In this document: in pieces, positions 42,701-49,646 of the stretch
Layout of the letters: each line of letters opens with the position of its first letter
How positions within the stretch are numbered: the first letter of the stretch is position 1
Assembly: GCF_036967205.1 (NCBI RefSeq)
Contig: NZ_CP146022.1
Coordinates: 6,510,001-6,574,000 of the forward strand
Direction: 5' to 3'
DNA from: Streptomyces sp. Q6
Lineage (GTDB): Bacteria > Actinomycetota > Actinomycetes > Streptomycetales > Streptomycetaceae
Length of the DNA stretch: 64,000 nt
Notes under the pieces: generated by a model
Database searches by the model: none
The model's input: only the letters and a program-made list of their open reading frames with translations
What the model was told of the DNA's origin: nothing
Made by a program: the position numbers and the translations under genes

Positions 42701-43595
42701 TGTACGACAGCTCGGTGTCGCTCGCCACCGCCACATCGACGTCGAAGACCTTGTTGTACGAGTACGCGCGCCCGTCCGTCTTGTGCGTGCCCGCGTAGCG
42801 CAGGGCCCGTGTCCCGGTGAAGCCCGCGCCCGCCTTCGCCGTCGGGGAGCCGCTCGGGCCCTTGTCCACGAGCGAGAGCATGTCCTCGGGCGCCGGCGCC
42901 TGGTCGCCGCCCGTCGACAGTTGGAAATCGGCCAACTGCGTGGCGTCGTTCGCACCGTTGTTCTTCGTGAACTCGATACGGAAGTGGCGGTACTCGGCGG
43001 GGGTCTGAAGGTCGTACGTCTTCGCCTGGAACCGCTCGCCGAACGTCTCGCCGGAGCGCGTGTCGAGAGTGGTCCAGTCCTTTCCGTCGGCCGAACCCTT
43101 CAGGGTCCAGTCCTTCGGGTCGCGCTCGTCGTGGTCGTTGGCCGACGTCAGCGCGTATTTGGTGATCTTGACCGGTTCGTCCAGGTCGTACTCGACCCAC
43201 GCGGTCGGCGTGAACGCCAGCCACTTCGTCGTCGCCTCGCCGTCGACGAGGTTCGCCGCGACCTCACCGCCGCCACTGTTCTCGCCGCTGGCGCGGACGT
43301 CGGTGACATGCCCGTTGACATTGCCCGGGATGCCGCCGGTGTAGCCGCCGTCGACGCCGCTCGCCCGCTTGCCGCCGTCCGCCGCGGTGTCCACGGTGTT
43401 CAGCCAGTCGGGGGCGGGCTGCCCGGCCTCGAACGAGGAGCTGAACTCCCGCTCGGCGCCCGGTTGTTGCCTCGGCTGCGCGACGGCACCGCCCTGCGCC
43501 GTCGCCGTGAACACCAGCGCCGCCGCTCCCACGGCGGCGGTGGCGGTCACGCGGTATCTGTTGCGGGATCTGAATCGGCTGGATCTGCCCTGCAT
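39732..43595 (-). CDS. secreted GH92 alpha-mannosidase with F5/8 C domains
   Basis: 1287 residues from ATG 43595. Sec signal peptide (basic start, VTATAAVGAAALVFTATAQG), an F5/8 type C (carbohydrate-binding) domain near 85-200, then the GH92 catalytic region, and a second discoidin-like domain at ~1190-1287. GH92 marks: YASTTRGTNSSGGFSRGNTF, FWDTYRTTWPAYSLLTPK, ALEGYLNDYGIAQMGEALYK (general acid region), GHSNQVAHHITYMYDAAG, and GDEDNGEQSAWYLFSSLGFY with D1054 and D1056 as the Ca2+-assisted base. GH92 enzymes cleave alpha-mannosides by inversion. Q1012 in SNQVAHH replaces the Glu of the classic NEPSHH motif of alpha-1,2-mannosidases. Divergent from the NgcEFG transporter genes. Confidence 0.9.
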   Translation of the reverse strand: MQGRSSRFRSRNRYRVTATAAVGAAALVFTATAQGGAVAQPRQQPGAEREFSSSFEAGQPAPDWLNTVDTAADGGKRASGVDGGYTGGIPGNVNGHVTDVRASGENSGGGEVAANLVDGEATTKWLAFTPTAWVEYDLDEPVKITKYALTSANDHDERDPKDWTLKGSADGKDWTTLDTRSGETFGERFQAKTYDLQTPAEYRHFRIEFTKNNGANDATQLADFQLSTGGDQAPAPEDMLSLVDKGPSGSPTAKAGAGFTGTRALRYAGTHKTDGRAYSYNKVFDVDVAVASDTELSYKIFPSMADGDRDYDATNVSVDLAFTDGTYLSDLKAVDSHGGLLTPQGQGDAKRLYVNQWNAVKSGIGSVAAGKTVDRILVAYDSAKGPAKFRGWLDDIDIDRAAPSRPKAHLSDYASTTRGTNSSGGFSRGNTFPATAVPHGFNFWTPVTNAGSLSWLYDYARDNNADNLPTMEALAASHEPSPWMGDRQTFQMMPSAKAGDAVDTSRSGRALAFRHENETARPYYYGVTFENGVKAEMTPTDHAAALRFSYPGDDASVVFDNVSEQGGLTLDKETGTVTGYSDVKSGLSTGATRLFVYGVFDKPVKDAAAAGVKGHFTFDAGKDRTVTLRLATSLIGIDQAKDNLAQELPAGRSFTDVRDAARAQWDTLMKKVEVEGATDDQRTTLYSSLYRLYLYPNSGFEKVRSQGKATYKYASPFSAMPGPDTPTHTGAKIVEGKPYVNNGFWDTYRTTWPAYSLLTPKKAGELVDGFVQQYRDGGWISRWSSPGYADLMTGTSSDVAFADAYVKGVDGFDVESAYKAAVKNATVVPPQSGVGRKGMTTSPFLGYTSTDTHEGLSWALEGYLNDYGIAQMGEALYKKTGKKQYKEEAEYFRNRARDYVNMFDDKAAGTGFFQGKDEKGDWRVKSADFDPAIWGYDYTETNAWGYAFTAPQDSRGLANLYGGKDGLAKKLDTFFSTPETATSAVAGSYGGVIHEMTEARDVRMGMYGHSNQVAHHITYMYDAAGQPWKTQEKVREVLSRLYTGSEIGQGYHGDEDNGEQSAWYLFSSLGFYPLVMGSGEYAIGSPQFTKMTLHLENGKDLVVKAPRNSAKNIYVQGVKVNGRTWSKTSLPHSVVANGGVIEFAMGDKPSSWGTGADAAPTSLTKDDKVPSPRSDAITGSGPLFDNTSATSASSAGPVELPVGADGTKAVQYTLTSDDRAKAPAGWKLEASNDGTSWKTVDARSGESFSWDKQTRAFSVSAPGTYQHYRLVFAGTEPATLAEVELLS

Positions 43596-44694
43596 GGGTG
43601 GCGCCCTCCCGGCGGCTCAATCAACCAGACAACGTTGTCAGTTCGCTGCGCAAGGTCCAGTAGGGCCGCAAGTGGGCTGTGGTGTCAAGGGTGTTGAGGA
43701 GGGTCGGGCGTGGCGTCCGACGGTCGCGGATACGGGAGCGCGTGGCAGTCGGGCGGGAGCGGGGGCGGCGGTCGGGTGAGGGCGGGGCGGTAACCGGCGG
43801 AGGCGCGGCGGGAGACCGGCCGTGACCGCGGAGCGTCCGCCTCCGCTCTGCCGCTCGTTCAAGACCCGAACGCGTCGCGCCCCGAACCGTCCGGCACGAC
43901 CCTGTTCGCCCCACTGCTCCGCAGATGACCGCCCGGAGAACCGCTCGACGGACGCATTCCGCTACACCCTTTGTAGACAGGCGAGTTGACAAGATCGACT
44001 CGCCCCACGCTGCGGCTTATTTCCGGGAGGTCTCAACTCGGAAAAGACCGACGTCCAAACCTGCATTCGATCTTGCCCCGCTCACAGGGAGTGGACTATA
44101 CCTGTCGGCGTCCGGCCCGGACGGTCTCACGACCGGGTCAGGACCCGGGGGAGGGGGGAAACGGCGAAGCGTGCGATCGCACCGACTGCCGTAGGTCTCC
44201 GTCGATCCCGGAACTTCCAGTACCACCCAGCTCCAACTGCGTTCCCTCGGGCCAGTGCATTTCCGGACGAGTTCCGTCGATGCCATTCCGGTCCGGGGTC
44301 CGGGGATTCGTCCCCGGTACGACACAGCACGTCACCGCGGTGCCGGGGAGGATCCGGTTCACCGCCTGAGTCCTGGAGAAGGCGAGGACTTGAGCATGGG
44401 ATCCACCCCCGGCGTAGGCCATCGCGATCTGATCGAGCGAAGCGCGACTGTCGCTCCCACCGCGGCCCCGGCGACCGCTTTTCCCACCTCGCTCAGCTGA
44501 TCACCACCGGTGCCGCCGAGCGGCTCCGGTACGACGGCTGAACGACCCGATGCGCGTCCGCGCCGACATCACGGGCGAAGAACCGCATCAGGAAGCGCTC
44601 CAAGAGAAGTGCGGCAAGCACGGGGCCCATCCGGCCCGGCAGCCGAACACGCAGCACACCCGTAGAAATTCAATCGATCAGTGAGGATGCAGAG
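43596..44694. other. 1.1-kb divergent regulatory region, GH92 / ngcE
   Basis: No convincing gene. GC falls between about 43960 and 44400. It contains the LacI-type palindrome at 43628-43639; an inverted repeat GGCGAGT-N11-ACTCGCC at 43980-44004 that carries TTGACA at 43986-43991; a nested structure at 44350-44404 (GGATCC outside, AGTCCT/AGGACT inside); and a 34-codon open frame from ATG 44396 to TGA 44500 preceded by GAGGA, which could be a leader peptide. I saw no clear DasR site (ACTGGTCTAGACCACT class) in front of ngcE. Confidence 0.5.
43628..43639. promoter_or_regulatory. LacI-type operator before GH92 gene
   Basis: GACAACGTTGTC, a perfect 12-bp palindrome with central CG, 33 bases upstream of the GH92 start. 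It has the form of LacI-family operators in Streptomyces, so the mannosidase is probably induced by its sugar product. Confidence 0.65.
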
Positions 44695-46101
44695 ATGACC
44701 ATTCGTGCCGGCTCTCTTGACAGGCGGACGCTCCTTCGCGGGGCGATCGCGACGGCAGCCATGGGTTCGTTCGCGGTTGCGTGTGGCTCTCCCTCCAGCA
44801 ACGACAACAACAGCGGCGGCCCCAAGGGCAAGAAGGGTGCCAAGAACCCGTTCGGCGTCGCCGCGAACTCCAAGGTCGACGCGGCCATCTTCGACGGCGG
44901 TTACGGCACCGACTATGTCGACTACGCCAACAAGGTCATGGGCAAGCAGGTCAAGGGCGTCAAGGTCCAGGTCAAGCCGGTCGTCGACATCGCTCCGGAA
45001 CTCCAGCCCCGGTTCGTCGGCGGCAACCCGCCGGACCTCATCGACAACTCGGGTGAGGACCAGATCGGCTTCCTCGGCATTCTCGACCAGCTCGAGGAGC
45101 TCGACGACGTCTTCGAGGCCGAGAACTACGAGGGCAAGAAGATCGCCGACACGGTTTACGCCGGCGTCAAGGAGCCCGGCACCTTCAAGGACAAGTTCGT
45201 CGCGCTGAACTACGTGATGACCGTGTACGGCGTCTGGTACTCCAAGACCCTGTTCGAGAAGAACGGCTGGACCCCGCCGAAGACGTGGGACGAGGCGCTC
45301 GACCTCGGCCAGAAGGCCAAGAAGAAGGGCAAGTACCTCTTCGTCCACGGCAAGGAAGCGGCGACGTACTACCAGACGCTGCTCATCGGCGGAGCGATCA
45401 AGGAGGGTGGCGACGAGGTCCGTATCGCCCTGGAGAACCTGGAGAAGGACTCCTGGTCGCACCCGGCCATCCAGGGAATCCTCAAGGTCATGGAGACCAT
45501 GGTCAAGGAGAAGATGTTCGTCCCCGGTGGCTCCGGCACCCAGTTCCAGAAGGCGCAGGCGATCTGGAGCAACGACCAGAAGGCGCTGCTCTATCCGACC
45601 GGTGGCTGGATCGAGAACGAGATGAAGAAGGCCACCAAGGCCGACTTCCAGATGACCGGCATCCCGGAGATGACGCTCACCAGCAAGCCGAAGATGGCCT
45701 ACGAGGCCGTTCACGCGGCCGCGGGCGAGCCGTTCATCGTGCCCAAGCAGGGCAAGAACCCGGCCGGCGGCAAGGAAGTTCTGCGCGCCATGCTGTCCAA
45801 GGACGCGGCCGCCAACTTCTCCAAGACGAAGCTGGCCCCGACGATCGTCAAGGACACCGTGCCCGCGGACGGTTACGGCTCCTCGGCGCTGGTCTCGCAG
45901 TCGAAGATGCTCGCCGACGCGGGCGAGAACATCTTCACCTGGAACTTCGTCTCCGCCTACGGGATGAACACCGACCAGCTGGTGCCGTGGAACTCGTTCC
46001 TCGCCGGCGACCTCGACGCCAAGGGTCTGACCTCGGCGCTCCAGAAGATCTCCGACAAGATCCGGGAAGACGACTCCGTCGACAAGATCAAGGTCAGCTA
46101 G
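44695..46101 (+). CDS. ngcE: NgcE-like sugar-binding lipoprotein (GlcNAc/chitobiose type)
   Basis: 468 residues from ATG 44695. Twin-arginine lipoprotein signal: R10-R11 in SLDRRTLLRGAIATAAMG and lipobox AVAC (Cys30), with an anchored Ser/Asn/Gly linker. The mature part is an extracellular solute-binding protein family 1: VDIAPELQPRFVGGNPPDLI, YGVWYSKTLFEKNGWTPPKT, WSNDQKALLYPTGGWIENEM. Its partners are the two permeases that follow. Assignment to NgcE, which binds N-acetylglucosamine and chitobiose in streptomycetes, rests on sequence impression plus order next to rok7B7/xyl genes; other disaccharides are possible. No ATPase in the operon, as usual when a shared MsiK serves. Confidence 0.75.
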   Translation: MTIRAGSLDRRTLLRGAIATAAMGSFAVACGSPSSNDNNSGGPKGKKGAKNPFGVAANSKVDAAIFDGGYGTDYVDYANKVMGKQVKGVKVQVKPVVDIAPELQPRFVGGNPPDLIDNSGEDQIGFLGILDQLEELDDVFEAENYEGKKIADTVYAGVKEPGTFKDKFVALNYVMTVYGVWYSKTLFEKNGWTPPKTWDEALDLGQKAKKKGKYLFVHGKEAATYYQTLLIGGAIKEGGDEVRIALENLEKDSWSHPAIQGILKVMETMVKEKMFVPGGSGTQFQKAQAIWSNDQKALLYPTGGWIENEMKKATKADFQMTGIPEMTLTSKPKMAYEAVHAAAGEPFIVPKQGKNPAGGKEVLRAMLSKDAAANFSKTKLAPTIVKDTVPADGYGSSALVSQSKMLADAGENIFTWNFVSAYGMNTDQLVPWNSFLAGDLDAKGLTSALQKISDKIREDDSVDKIKVS

Positions 46102-46108
46102 CACTGCG

Positions 46109-47170
46109 ATGAAAGACACGACCCCCACCTCCGACACCGCGAGCCGCCGGCCGACGCCGGCCGCTCGCGGTGGGCGGCCCCGACGCCGCAAACTCACCTT
46201 CGACCGGGTGACGTTCTTCCTCGCGTTCCTCGGTGTCCCGCTGGCCATCTTCGTGACCTTCGTCCTGATCCCCTTCGTCCAGGCGATCTACTGGGGGATG
46301 ACGGACTGGCGCGGGTTCAGCCCGGACTACACCTTCGTCGGATTCGACAACTTCACCAAGATGTTCCAGGACGACATCTTCGTGAAGGCGCTGCGCAACG
46401 TCACGTTGCTGGCGATCTTCGTGCCGCTGGTGACGTTGACGCTCGCCCTCGGGGTCGCGGTGGCCATCACCCTGGGCGGGCCCAGCAAGGGCCCCGTCCG
46501 GGGGATCCGGGGAGCGTCGTTCTACCGGATCATCTCGTTCTTCCCCTACGTCGTGCCGGCGATCATCGTCGGCCTGATCTGGGCGCAGATGTACGACCCG
46601 AACGCCGGCCTGGTCAACGGCGTCCTCACGGCGCTGGGCCTCGACCAGTTCGACACGTTCGCCTGGCTGGGTGAGACGTCGAGCGCGATGCCGGCCCTGA
46701 TGTTCGTCATCGTGTGGGGGCTCGTCGGCTTCTACGCGGTGCTCTTCATCGCGGCGATCAAGGGCGTCCCGGCCGAGCTGTACGAGGCGGCCAGGATCGA
46801 CGGAGCCGGCCGGTTCCGGACGACGCTCTCGATCACCCTGCCGGCGATCCGGGACACGGTGCAGACGGCGTACGTCTACCTGGGCATCGCCGCCCTCGAC
46901 GCGTTCGTCTACGTACAGGCGATGCTGCCGAACGGCGGGCCGGACAACTCGACCCTGACGATCAGCCAGCGACTGTTCAACGTCGCCTTCGCCAAGCAGC
47001 AGTTCGGGTACGCCACCGCGATGGGTGTCGTCCTCGCCGTCGTCACCCTGGTGTTCGCGGCGCTGGTGTTCCTCGTCAACCGCCTGACCGGCGGTGGCGA
47101 CAGCGAAGGCAAGACGAAAGCGCCTGGGTTCAGGGCGCGGCGTGCCGCAGCCAAGGGAGGTGCCCAGTGA
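46109..47170 (+). CDS. ngcF: sugar ABC transporter permease (NgcF-like)
   Basis: 353 residues from ATG 46109, 7 bp after the ngcE stop. N-terminal ~30 residues are basic and disordered, then six membrane segments beginning VTFFLAFLGVPLAIFVTFVL. MalF-type: FIAAIKGVPAELYEAARIDG followed by AGRFRTTLSITLPAIRDT is the EAA loop that docks the ATPase, and LPNGGPDNSTLTISQRLFN is the periplasmic loop before the last segment. Stop overlaps the next start (GTGA). Partner of ngcG and ngcE. Confidence 0.85.
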   Translation: MKDTTPTSDTASRRPTPAARGGRPRRRKLTFDRVTFFLAFLGVPLAIFVTFVLIPFVQAIYWGMTDWRGFSPDYTFVGFDNFTKMFQDDIFVKALRNVTLLAIFVPLVTLTLALGVAVAITLGGPSKGPVRGIRGASFYRIISFFPYVVPAIIVGLIWAQMYDPNAGLVNGVLTALGLDQFDTFAWLGETSSAMPALMFVIVWGLVGFYAVLFIAAIKGVPAELYEAARIDGAGRFRTTLSITLPAIRDTVQTAYVYLGIAALDAFVYVQAMLPNGGPDNSTLTISQRLFNVAFAKQQFGYATAMGVVLAVVTLVFAALVFLVNRLTGGGDSEGKTKAPGFRARRAAAKGGAQ

Positions 47171-48075
47171 GCGCCATAGCCGCCGACCGGAAGTCGGCCA
47201 GCGACCGGAAGCCGACGAGTGACCGGAAGCTGACGAGAGCCGTCGTGAGCAGCGACCGCAGGTTCGCGGCGATCTCGCACGCGTTGCTGATCCTGTGGTC
47301 GGTGATCGTGATCGTGCCCATGCTCTGGGTGCTGGTGTCGTCGTTCAAGTCGACCGGCGAGATCCTGTCGTCACCGTTCGCGCTGCCGGATCACTGGAGG
47401 GTCGAGAACTACGCGCACGCGTGGACCGACGCGAGCATCGGGAAGTACTTCCTGAACTCCGTGATCGTCGTGGTCTGCGCGCTGTTCCTGGTGATGCTCC
47501 TCGGCGCGATGTGCGCGTACATCCTGGCGCGGTTCGAGTTCCCCGGGCGCCGGCTGATCTACTACGTGATGCTCGCGGGGCTGACCTTCCCGGTCTTCCT
47601 GGCGATCGTGCCGCTCTTCTTCCAGCTCCAGAACTTCGGGCTGCTGAACACGCGTCCCGGACTGATCCTCACGTACGTCGCGTTCGCGCTGCCGTTCACG
47701 ATGTTCTTCCTGTACTCGTTCTTCCGGTCGCTGCCGCACGACGTCTACGAGGCGGCGTTGATCGACGGCGCCGGTGACTGGCGGGCGTTCTTCCAGGTGA
47801 TGCTGCCGATGGCACGTCCCGGCATGGCGGCGGTGGCGATCTTCAACTTCCTGGGGCTGTGGAACCAGTTCCTGCTGCCGGTGGCGCTCAACACCGACCA
47901 GGACAAGTGGGTCCTGACCCAGGGGATGGCCGCCTACGCGTCCTCGCAGGTGTACGACATCGACTACGGCGCGCTGTTCGCTGCGATCGTGATCACGGTG
48001 GTGCCCGTCCTGATCGTGTACTGCATCTTCCAGCGGCGGATCGCCGGTTCGGTGTCGCAGGGCACCTTCCGCTGA
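47167..48075 (+). CDS. ngcG: sugar ABC transporter permease (NgcG-like)
   Basis: 302 residues from GTG 47167. MalG-type: six segments starting HALLILWSVIVIVPMLWVLV; EAALIDGAGDWRAFFQVMLP is the EAA loop; ends IAGSVSQGTFR. The N-terminus contains three S/T-D-R-K repeats from an 18-bp tandem repeat (GACCGGAAG at 47185, 47203 and 47221), a basic cytoplasmic tail not needed for transport. The operon ends in a very long hairpin. Confidence 0.85.
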   Translation: MSAIAADRKSASDRKPTSDRKLTRAVVSSDRRFAAISHALLILWSVIVIVPMLWVLVSSFKSTGEILSSPFALPDHWRVENYAHAWTDASIGKYFLNSVIVVVCALFLVMLLGAMCAYILARFEFPGRRLIYYVMLAGLTFPVFLAIVPLFFQLQNFGLLNTRPGLILTYVAFALPFTMFFLYSFFRSLPHDVYEAALIDGAGDWRAFFQVMLPMARPGMAAVAIFNFLGLWNQFLLPVALNTDQDKWVLTQGMAAYASSQVYDIDYGALFAAIVITVVPVLIVYCIFQRRIAGSVSQGTFR

Positions 48076-48111
48076 CGCCGACCGCCGTGTGACGGCCGCT
48101 TCACCCGTTGT

Positions 48112-48161
48112 GCGCAGGGGTCCGGCCCCGGAGAGCTCTCTCCGGGGCCGGACCCCTGCGC
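48112..48161. terminator. perfect 50-bp palindrome, terminator
   Basis: Left arm 48112-48135 and right arm 48138-48161 are perfectly complementary over 24 bp with centre GAGAGCTCTC. Located 37 bases after the ngcG stop and before the rok gene. Strong terminator; as DNA it could extrude a cruciform. Confidence 0.9.
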
Positions 48162-48184
48162 GTTCACGGTGTGGAACCGATTTC

Positions 48185-48245
48185 CGTCAAGGGCTTGACG
48201 CCACAGGTGCCTTCAGCGGAGCTTGGGGTTCATAACTTGTACAAG
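48185..48245 (+). promoter_or_regulatory. rok7B7 promoter region with two palindromes
   Basis: CGTCAAG-GG-CTTGACG at 48185-48200 (the right half doubles as a TTGACG -35) and CTTGTACAAG at 48236-48245, about 80 bases before the ROK start. Both are candidate self-binding sites. CTTGACGC also occurs before xylF at 49567. Confidence 0.45.
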
Positions 48246-48325
48246 GTCCGGTCACTCTCCGTGTGTGATGCGGACCACAGGGGGGCGAAGGGGCTCCCCG
48301 GTCAACGGGACGAGGGTGTGGGTCA

Positions 48326-49525
48326 ATGGAGACTCCGGGGTCGCAGTCGTCGCTGCACCGGGCCAATCTGGAGCGGGTCGTGCGCGCCGTGCGGCTCGCG
48401 GGTTCGCTCACGCAGGCGGAGATCGCGAGGACGACGGGCCTGTCCGCGGCGACGGTCTCCAACATCGTCCGGGAGCTCAAGGACGGGGGGACGGTCGAGG
48501 TCACGCCCACCTCGGCCGGGGGCCGCAGGGCCCGCAGCGTCTCGCTCAGCGGCGACGCGGGCATCGTGATCGGCGTCGACTTCGGTCACACCCACCTGCG
48601 CGTCGCCATCGGCAACCTCGCGCACCAGGTGCTGGCCGAGGAGTCCGAGCCGCTCGACGTCGACGCCAGCGCCGCGCAGGGCTTCGACCGCGCCGAGCAG
48701 CTGGTGGAGCGGCTCGTCGCCGCGACCGGAATCGACCGGACGAAGGTCGCGGGCGTCGGGCTCGGCGTACCGGGCCCCATCGACGTGGAGAGCGGCACCC
48801 TGGGCTCGACGTCGATCCTGCCCGGCTGGACCGGCACCAAGCCCGCCGAGGAGCTCAGCCGCCGCCTCGGCGTCCCCGTGCACGTCGACAACGACGCCAA
48901 TCTGGGCGCGCTCGGCGAGCTGGTGTGGGGCAGCGGGCGCGGCGTGAAGGACCTCGCGTACATCAAGGTCGCGAGCGGTGTCGGCGCCGGCCTGGTGATC
49001 TCCGGGCAGATCTACCGGGGCCCGGGGGGCACCGCGGGCGAGATCGGGCACATCACGCTCGACGAGTCGGGCCCGGTGTGCCGCTGCGGCAACCGCGGCT
49101 GCCTGGAGACGTTCACGGCCGCCCGGTACGTCCTGCCGCTGCTCCAGTCGAGCCACGGGACCGATCTGACCATGGAGGGCGTCGTGCGGCTCGCGCGCGA
49201 CGGCGACCCCGGCTGCCGTCGCGTGATCGCGGACGTGGGCCGGCACATCGGCTCGGGTGTCGCGAATCTCTGCAATCTGCTGAACCCGAGCCGGGTCGTC
49301 CTCGGCGGCGATCTGGCGGAGGCCGGGGAGCTGGTCCTGGGGCCCATAAGGGAGTCCGTGGGCCGCTATGCGATCCCCAGCGCCGCCCGCCAACTCTCGG
49401 TCCTCCCAGGGGCGTTGGGCGGCCGCGCGGAGGTGCTCGGGGCGCTCGCGCTGGCCCTCAGCGAGATGGGTGACTCGACCCTTTTGGACGGGGTTGTACC
49501 CGCACCGGCACCTGCCTTCACTTAG
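48326..49525 (+). CDS. rok7B7: ROK-family transcriptional regulator (Rok7B7-like)
   Basis: 399 residues from ATG 48326. Winged helix GSLTQAEIARTTGLSAATVS plus NIVRELKDGGTVEV at 29-60, then the ROK sugar-kinase-like fold: VIGVDFGHTHLRVAIGNL (phosphate loop), VDNDANLGALGE, and the zinc site CRCGNRGCLE with Cys252, Cys254, Cys259. Located between the ngcEFG-like and xylFGH-like operons, the arrangement in S. coelicolor where Rok7B7 controls the xylose transporter and links carbon control to antibiotics and development (family knowledge). The ATP-binding residues suggest a sugar-sensing role. It probably regulates the two flanking transporters. Confidence 0.88.
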   Translation: METPGSQSSLHRANLERVVRAVRLAGSLTQAEIARTTGLSAATVSNIVRELKDGGTVEVTPTSAGGRRARSVSLSGDAGIVIGVDFGHTHLRVAIGNLAHQVLAEESEPLDVDASAAQGFDRAEQLVERLVAATGIDRTKVAGVGLGVPGPIDVESGTLGSTSILPGWTGTKPAEELSRRLGVPVHVDNDANLGALGELVWGSGRGVKDLAYIKVASGVGAGLVISGQIYRGPGGTAGEIGHITLDESGPVCRCGNRGCLETFTAARYVLPLLQSSHGTDLTMEGVVRLARDGDPGCRRVIADVGRHIGSGVANLCNLLNPSRVVLGGDLAEAGELVLGPIRESVGRYAIPSAARQLSVLPGALGGRAEVLGALALALSEMGDSTLLDGVVPAPAPAFT

Positions 49526-49577
49526 AGAACGCATGACACCGTTGCCATCTCGTTAAGTATTTACTCCTTGACGCTTA

Positions 49578-49618
49578 CGTTGCGGCCGAGTTGACTCCAA
49601 TCCACCTCGGCCGCAACG
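49578..49618 (+). promoter_or_regulatory. 13-bp stem hairpin in the xylF leader
   Basis: CGTTGCGGCCGAG (49578-49590) pairs perfectly with CTCGGCCGCAACG (49606-49618) around a 15-nt loop. It lies just after TTGACG (49568-49573) and 28 bases before the xylF start, so it would be an operator dyad or, if transcribed, a leader stem near the ribosome site. Confidence 0.65.
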
Positions 49619-49646
49619 ACGCGGCCTCGTCAGGGAGGTTTCTGAA

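Noticed and set aside
39726-43697. Very long plus-strand open frame opposite the GH92 gene (about 1320 codons)
   Set aside because: Composition is Arg/Val/His-rich with no motif, while the minus strand encodes a full GH92 protein with signal peptide.
43621-43992. Small Arg-rich minus-strand gene between GH92 and ngcE
   Set aside because: The translation is Arg/Thr/Pro-rich with poor codon bias and no ribosome site; it lies in the GH92 promoter region.
43596-44694. DasR (dre) site upstream of ngcE
   Set aside because: I looked for the ACTGGTCTAGACCACT pattern; only weak partial matches such as GGTCT with AGACC at wrong spacing were seen.
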